DNA of 64,000 nucleotides from Pseudoglutamicibacter cumminsii. Lineage in GTDB: Bacteria; Actinomycetota; Actinomycetes; Actinomycetales; Micrococcaceae. The position numbers and the translations under genes are program-made. The stretch spans positions 744,001 through 808,000 of the forward strand of contig NZ_JAFBCO010000001.1 of the NCBI RefSeq assembly GCF_016907775.1. Direction: 5' to 3'. Positions 62,729 to 64,000 of the stretch are shown here, piece after piece. Within the stretch, counting starts at the first letter, position 1, and each line of letters begins with the position of its first letter. Under the pieces are notes generated by a model. That model searched no databases. It worked only from the letters and a program-made list of their open reading frames with translations, and was not told the origin of the DNA.

Positions 62729-62823
62729 GGCACCGACATCCTCGCCACAACCAAAGCCATGCATCCATTGTGAAGGAGGGGTCTGACAACTGGGGCGCGA
62801 ACCGTTCAAGCGGTCCGCGCCCC
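62729..62823 (-). repeat. hrpB-start repeat, copy C (chimeric)
   Basis: From 62754 to about 62828 this matches copy B and its upstream hairpin, same orientation. Positions 62729-62762 instead match the inverse of an internal part of the 376-residue protein gene (59514-59547) in 32 of 34 bases. The two parts meet at the shared AAGCCATGC. No intact gene uses this copy. Confidence 0.75.
62792..62823. terminator. Hairpin in repeat copy C
   Basis: GGGGCGCGAACCG (62792-62804) pairs with 62811-62823 with one mismatch, loop TTCAAG. Confidence 0.6.
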
Positions 62824-62877
62824 AGTCGTTTATGTAGTTAGGTTCTGAGTTCCGCGCTGGTTAGTTCAGCGGGATTT

Positions 62878-63126
62878 TCAGTTCTTGCTGAATCGCCAGA
62901 CGCCCTTTTCCTGTTCTGCTTCGTTGGCTACGGACAGGTCGATCCCTGGGCGGTCCTTGACCAAGCTAACCGCGACCAAAGAAATGAGTGCCATGAGCAG
63001 CAGGTAGTTGGATACCGATGCGGTAGTTCCGGTCGCTTCCAGTAGCGCCTGTGCGATCGTTGGGGCGAATGCGCCACCGAGAACCGCGTCGAGAGCGTAC
63101 GAGATGGCAACGCCGCTGAATCGAAT
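62878..63126 (-). pseudogene. C-terminal remnant of an MFS (MHS-type) transporter
   Basis: The minus strand encodes RFSGVAISYALDAVLGGAFA followed by PTIAQALLEATG and ISLVAVSLVKDRPGIDLS, then a stop at 62878-62880. This is the last two helices and tail of an MHS-family transporter. The frame has no start and the rest of the gene is missing. Confidence 0.7.
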
Positions 63127-63129
63127 AGC

Positions 63130-63316
63130 GCTGCTAGCTGCCTACCGCTACTATCAGCAAGAAACTGCCAACCTTGACGTGGAGCAGCTGGAGTTCAGCC
63201 CATACCTCTACGTGGCACTGCTCGACAAAGGCGCCGTCGCCGTCGAAGTCGACGACACCGTGACTTTCCGATTCCGCGACGGAAGAGAACAAGAAATCAC
63301 TATCAGCCCTAAATAA
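63130..63316 (+). pseudogene. 3' end of an unidentified gene
   Basis: The plus strand reads LLAAYRYYQQETANLDVEQL then EFSPYLYVALLDKGAVAVEV and FRFRDGREQEITISPK before a TAA. Codon use looks genuine, but the frame upstream of 63130 belongs to the opposite-strand remnant, so only the tail of some gene remains. I do not recognise it. Confidence 0.5.
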
Positions 63317-63367
63317 GCTAGGCCTCTTCTCGAGTCACTAGAGCGGTTGTACAAGTAAGATAGAGCC

Positions 63368-64000
63368 ATGAGCTTTTCGGCAACCGTGCTACGCGTTCTC
63401 ATCGCATCCCCATCCGATGTACCCGATGCCCGAGACGCAGTCGAAGATGCTCTGCACTCGTGGAACCGACGCCACGCAACGACTCGGAATGTAGTCTTAC
63501 TGCCGTGGCGGTGGGAGACCGACTCTGTGCCCCTGCTCGGGGGTCACCCTCAGGAGATTATCAACGCTCAGGGAGTCGACGGAGCCGACATTGTTGTCGC
63601 ACTTTTTGGCAGTCGCCTCGGCTCACCAACACCAGATGCAGTGTCGGGAACAGTTGAAGAGATCGAGCGTGCCGTCGACAGCGGCAAACCCGTACATCTG
63701 TATTTCTCAAGAGCCCCATTGCCTCATGACGTCGATACTGTGCAACTAGAGGGACTCCGAGATTTCAAGAATGAAATCAGGGAGCGGGGATTGCTTGGAG
63801 AATTCGATGACATACGCCAACTGGAGAACCAGATCTGGAGCGCCATCGATCATGACCTTGCCAAGATCGATCCCTCCATTACTGGGGTGCTCCATGTGCC
63901 GACCGGCGTCCGTTTTCGCGTCGACTCAAAGAGCGAGCAACACCAAAAAGAAATCGATAAGCGCGGCAGGATCAAATACACAACAGAATATTGGCTTGAA
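63368..64000 (+). CDS. DUF4062-type protein (3' end outside window)
   Basis: From ATG 63368 the frame stays open for 211 codons to the window edge. It opens VLRVLIASPSDVPDARDAVE and continues with ADIVVALFGSRLGSPTPDAVSGTVEEIERA and GKPVHLYFS, the pattern of the DUF4062 domain, a TIR/Rossmann-like N-terminal module found in large signalling and predicted defence proteins. A TAAGAT -10-like hexamer ends 6 bases before the ATG, suggesting a leaderless mRNA. The effector or repeat part, if any, lies beyond the window. Confidence 0.7.
   Translation, partial: MSFSATVLRVLIASPSDVPDARDAVEDALHSWNRRHATTRNVVLLPWRWETDSVPLLGGHPQEIINAQGVDGADIVVALFGSRLGSPTPDAVSGTVEEIERAVDSGKPVHLYFSRAPLPHDVDTVQLEGLRDFKNEIRERGLLGEFDDIRQLENQIWSAIDHDLAKIDPSITGVLHVPTGVRFRVDSKSEQHQKEIDKRGRIKYTTEYWLE

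Noticed and set aside
62598-62786. 62-codon plus-strand frame with CFC and CIHC cysteine pairs
   Set aside because: It begins inside a terminator stem and its second cysteine pair is encoded by the repeat copy C junction, so the zinc-ribbon look is probably accidental.
1-64000. CRISPR arrays, rRNA genes, complete prophage, replication origin
   Set aside because: No regularly spaced short repeats, no rRNA-like sequence, no phage structural genes and no DnaA-box cluster were found by eye.

Overview
The window is a 64 kb piece of a high-GC Gram-positive chromosome. Dense genes, many GTG/TTG starts, leaderless-looking promoters, a WXG100-type protein, a FemAB-like bridge enzyme next to an ATP-grasp ligase, a CsoR/CopZ/CopA operon and an actinobacterial type of LAQTG-anchored surface protein point to Actinomycetota. 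Micrococcaceae (Arthrobacter/Pseudoglutamicibacter relatives) is the best guess, made from gene content only.

Left part (1-26,700), mostly chromosomal backbone: the tail of a small membrane protein; a WXG100 protein with a WXG-like lipase-fold protein; purB; rlmN-trxA; a trpF-ABC-ATPase-FtsX permease operon; an aromatic-acid-type MFS transporter divergent from a TetR-MMPL pump pair; an ElaA-like acetyltransferase; a FemX-like and ATP-grasp pair probably building the peptidoglycan interpeptide bridge; csoR-copZ-copA; and a GntR/transporter/FMN 2-hydroxyacid dehydrogenase (lldD) unit with two FadR-type operators.

Centre (26,700-32,670) is an IS-rich, partly AT-rich island: two 1,199-bp copies of the same decayed IS3-family element, a truncated acetyltransferase, two secreted-protein genes, and remnants of a serine recombinase and two transposases. 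It lies between two copies of an identical terminator hairpin. Next (32,680-40,950) is a homoprotocatechuate (hpa) meta-cleavage cluster: aldolase, hydratase, an unusual FAH-RraA fusion, a GntR regulator, the semialdehyde dehydrogenase and the extradiol dioxygenase. Four copies of a 12-bp palindrome mark its promoters. Then comes an island (about 40,950-49,150) resembling the p-hydroxycinnamate (cou) cluster of Rhodococcus: CoA ligase, transporter, SDR, amidohydrolase, acyl-CoA dehydrogenase, MaoC hydratase and a MarR repressor, with two matching operators. It is bracketed by imperfect direct repeats of about 100 bp that contain a terminator.

Right part (49,260-64,000): a SAM-I riboswitch controls an SfnB/DszC-like flavin enzyme and an NtaA-like monooxygenase, probably for organosulfur use. 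These are followed by a CynX-like transporter, two small membrane proteins and the helicase hrpB. Upstream of hrpB is a layered accessory region marked by three direct repeats of the hrpB promoter/start. It holds an Abi-family HEPN protein preceded by a small structured RNA, an unrecognised 376-aa protein, a surface protein behind tandem Zur-like boxes, gene-end remnants, and a DUF4062-type protein running off the window. The Abi/RNA/repeat arrangement and the FAH-RraA fusion are the most interesting items.
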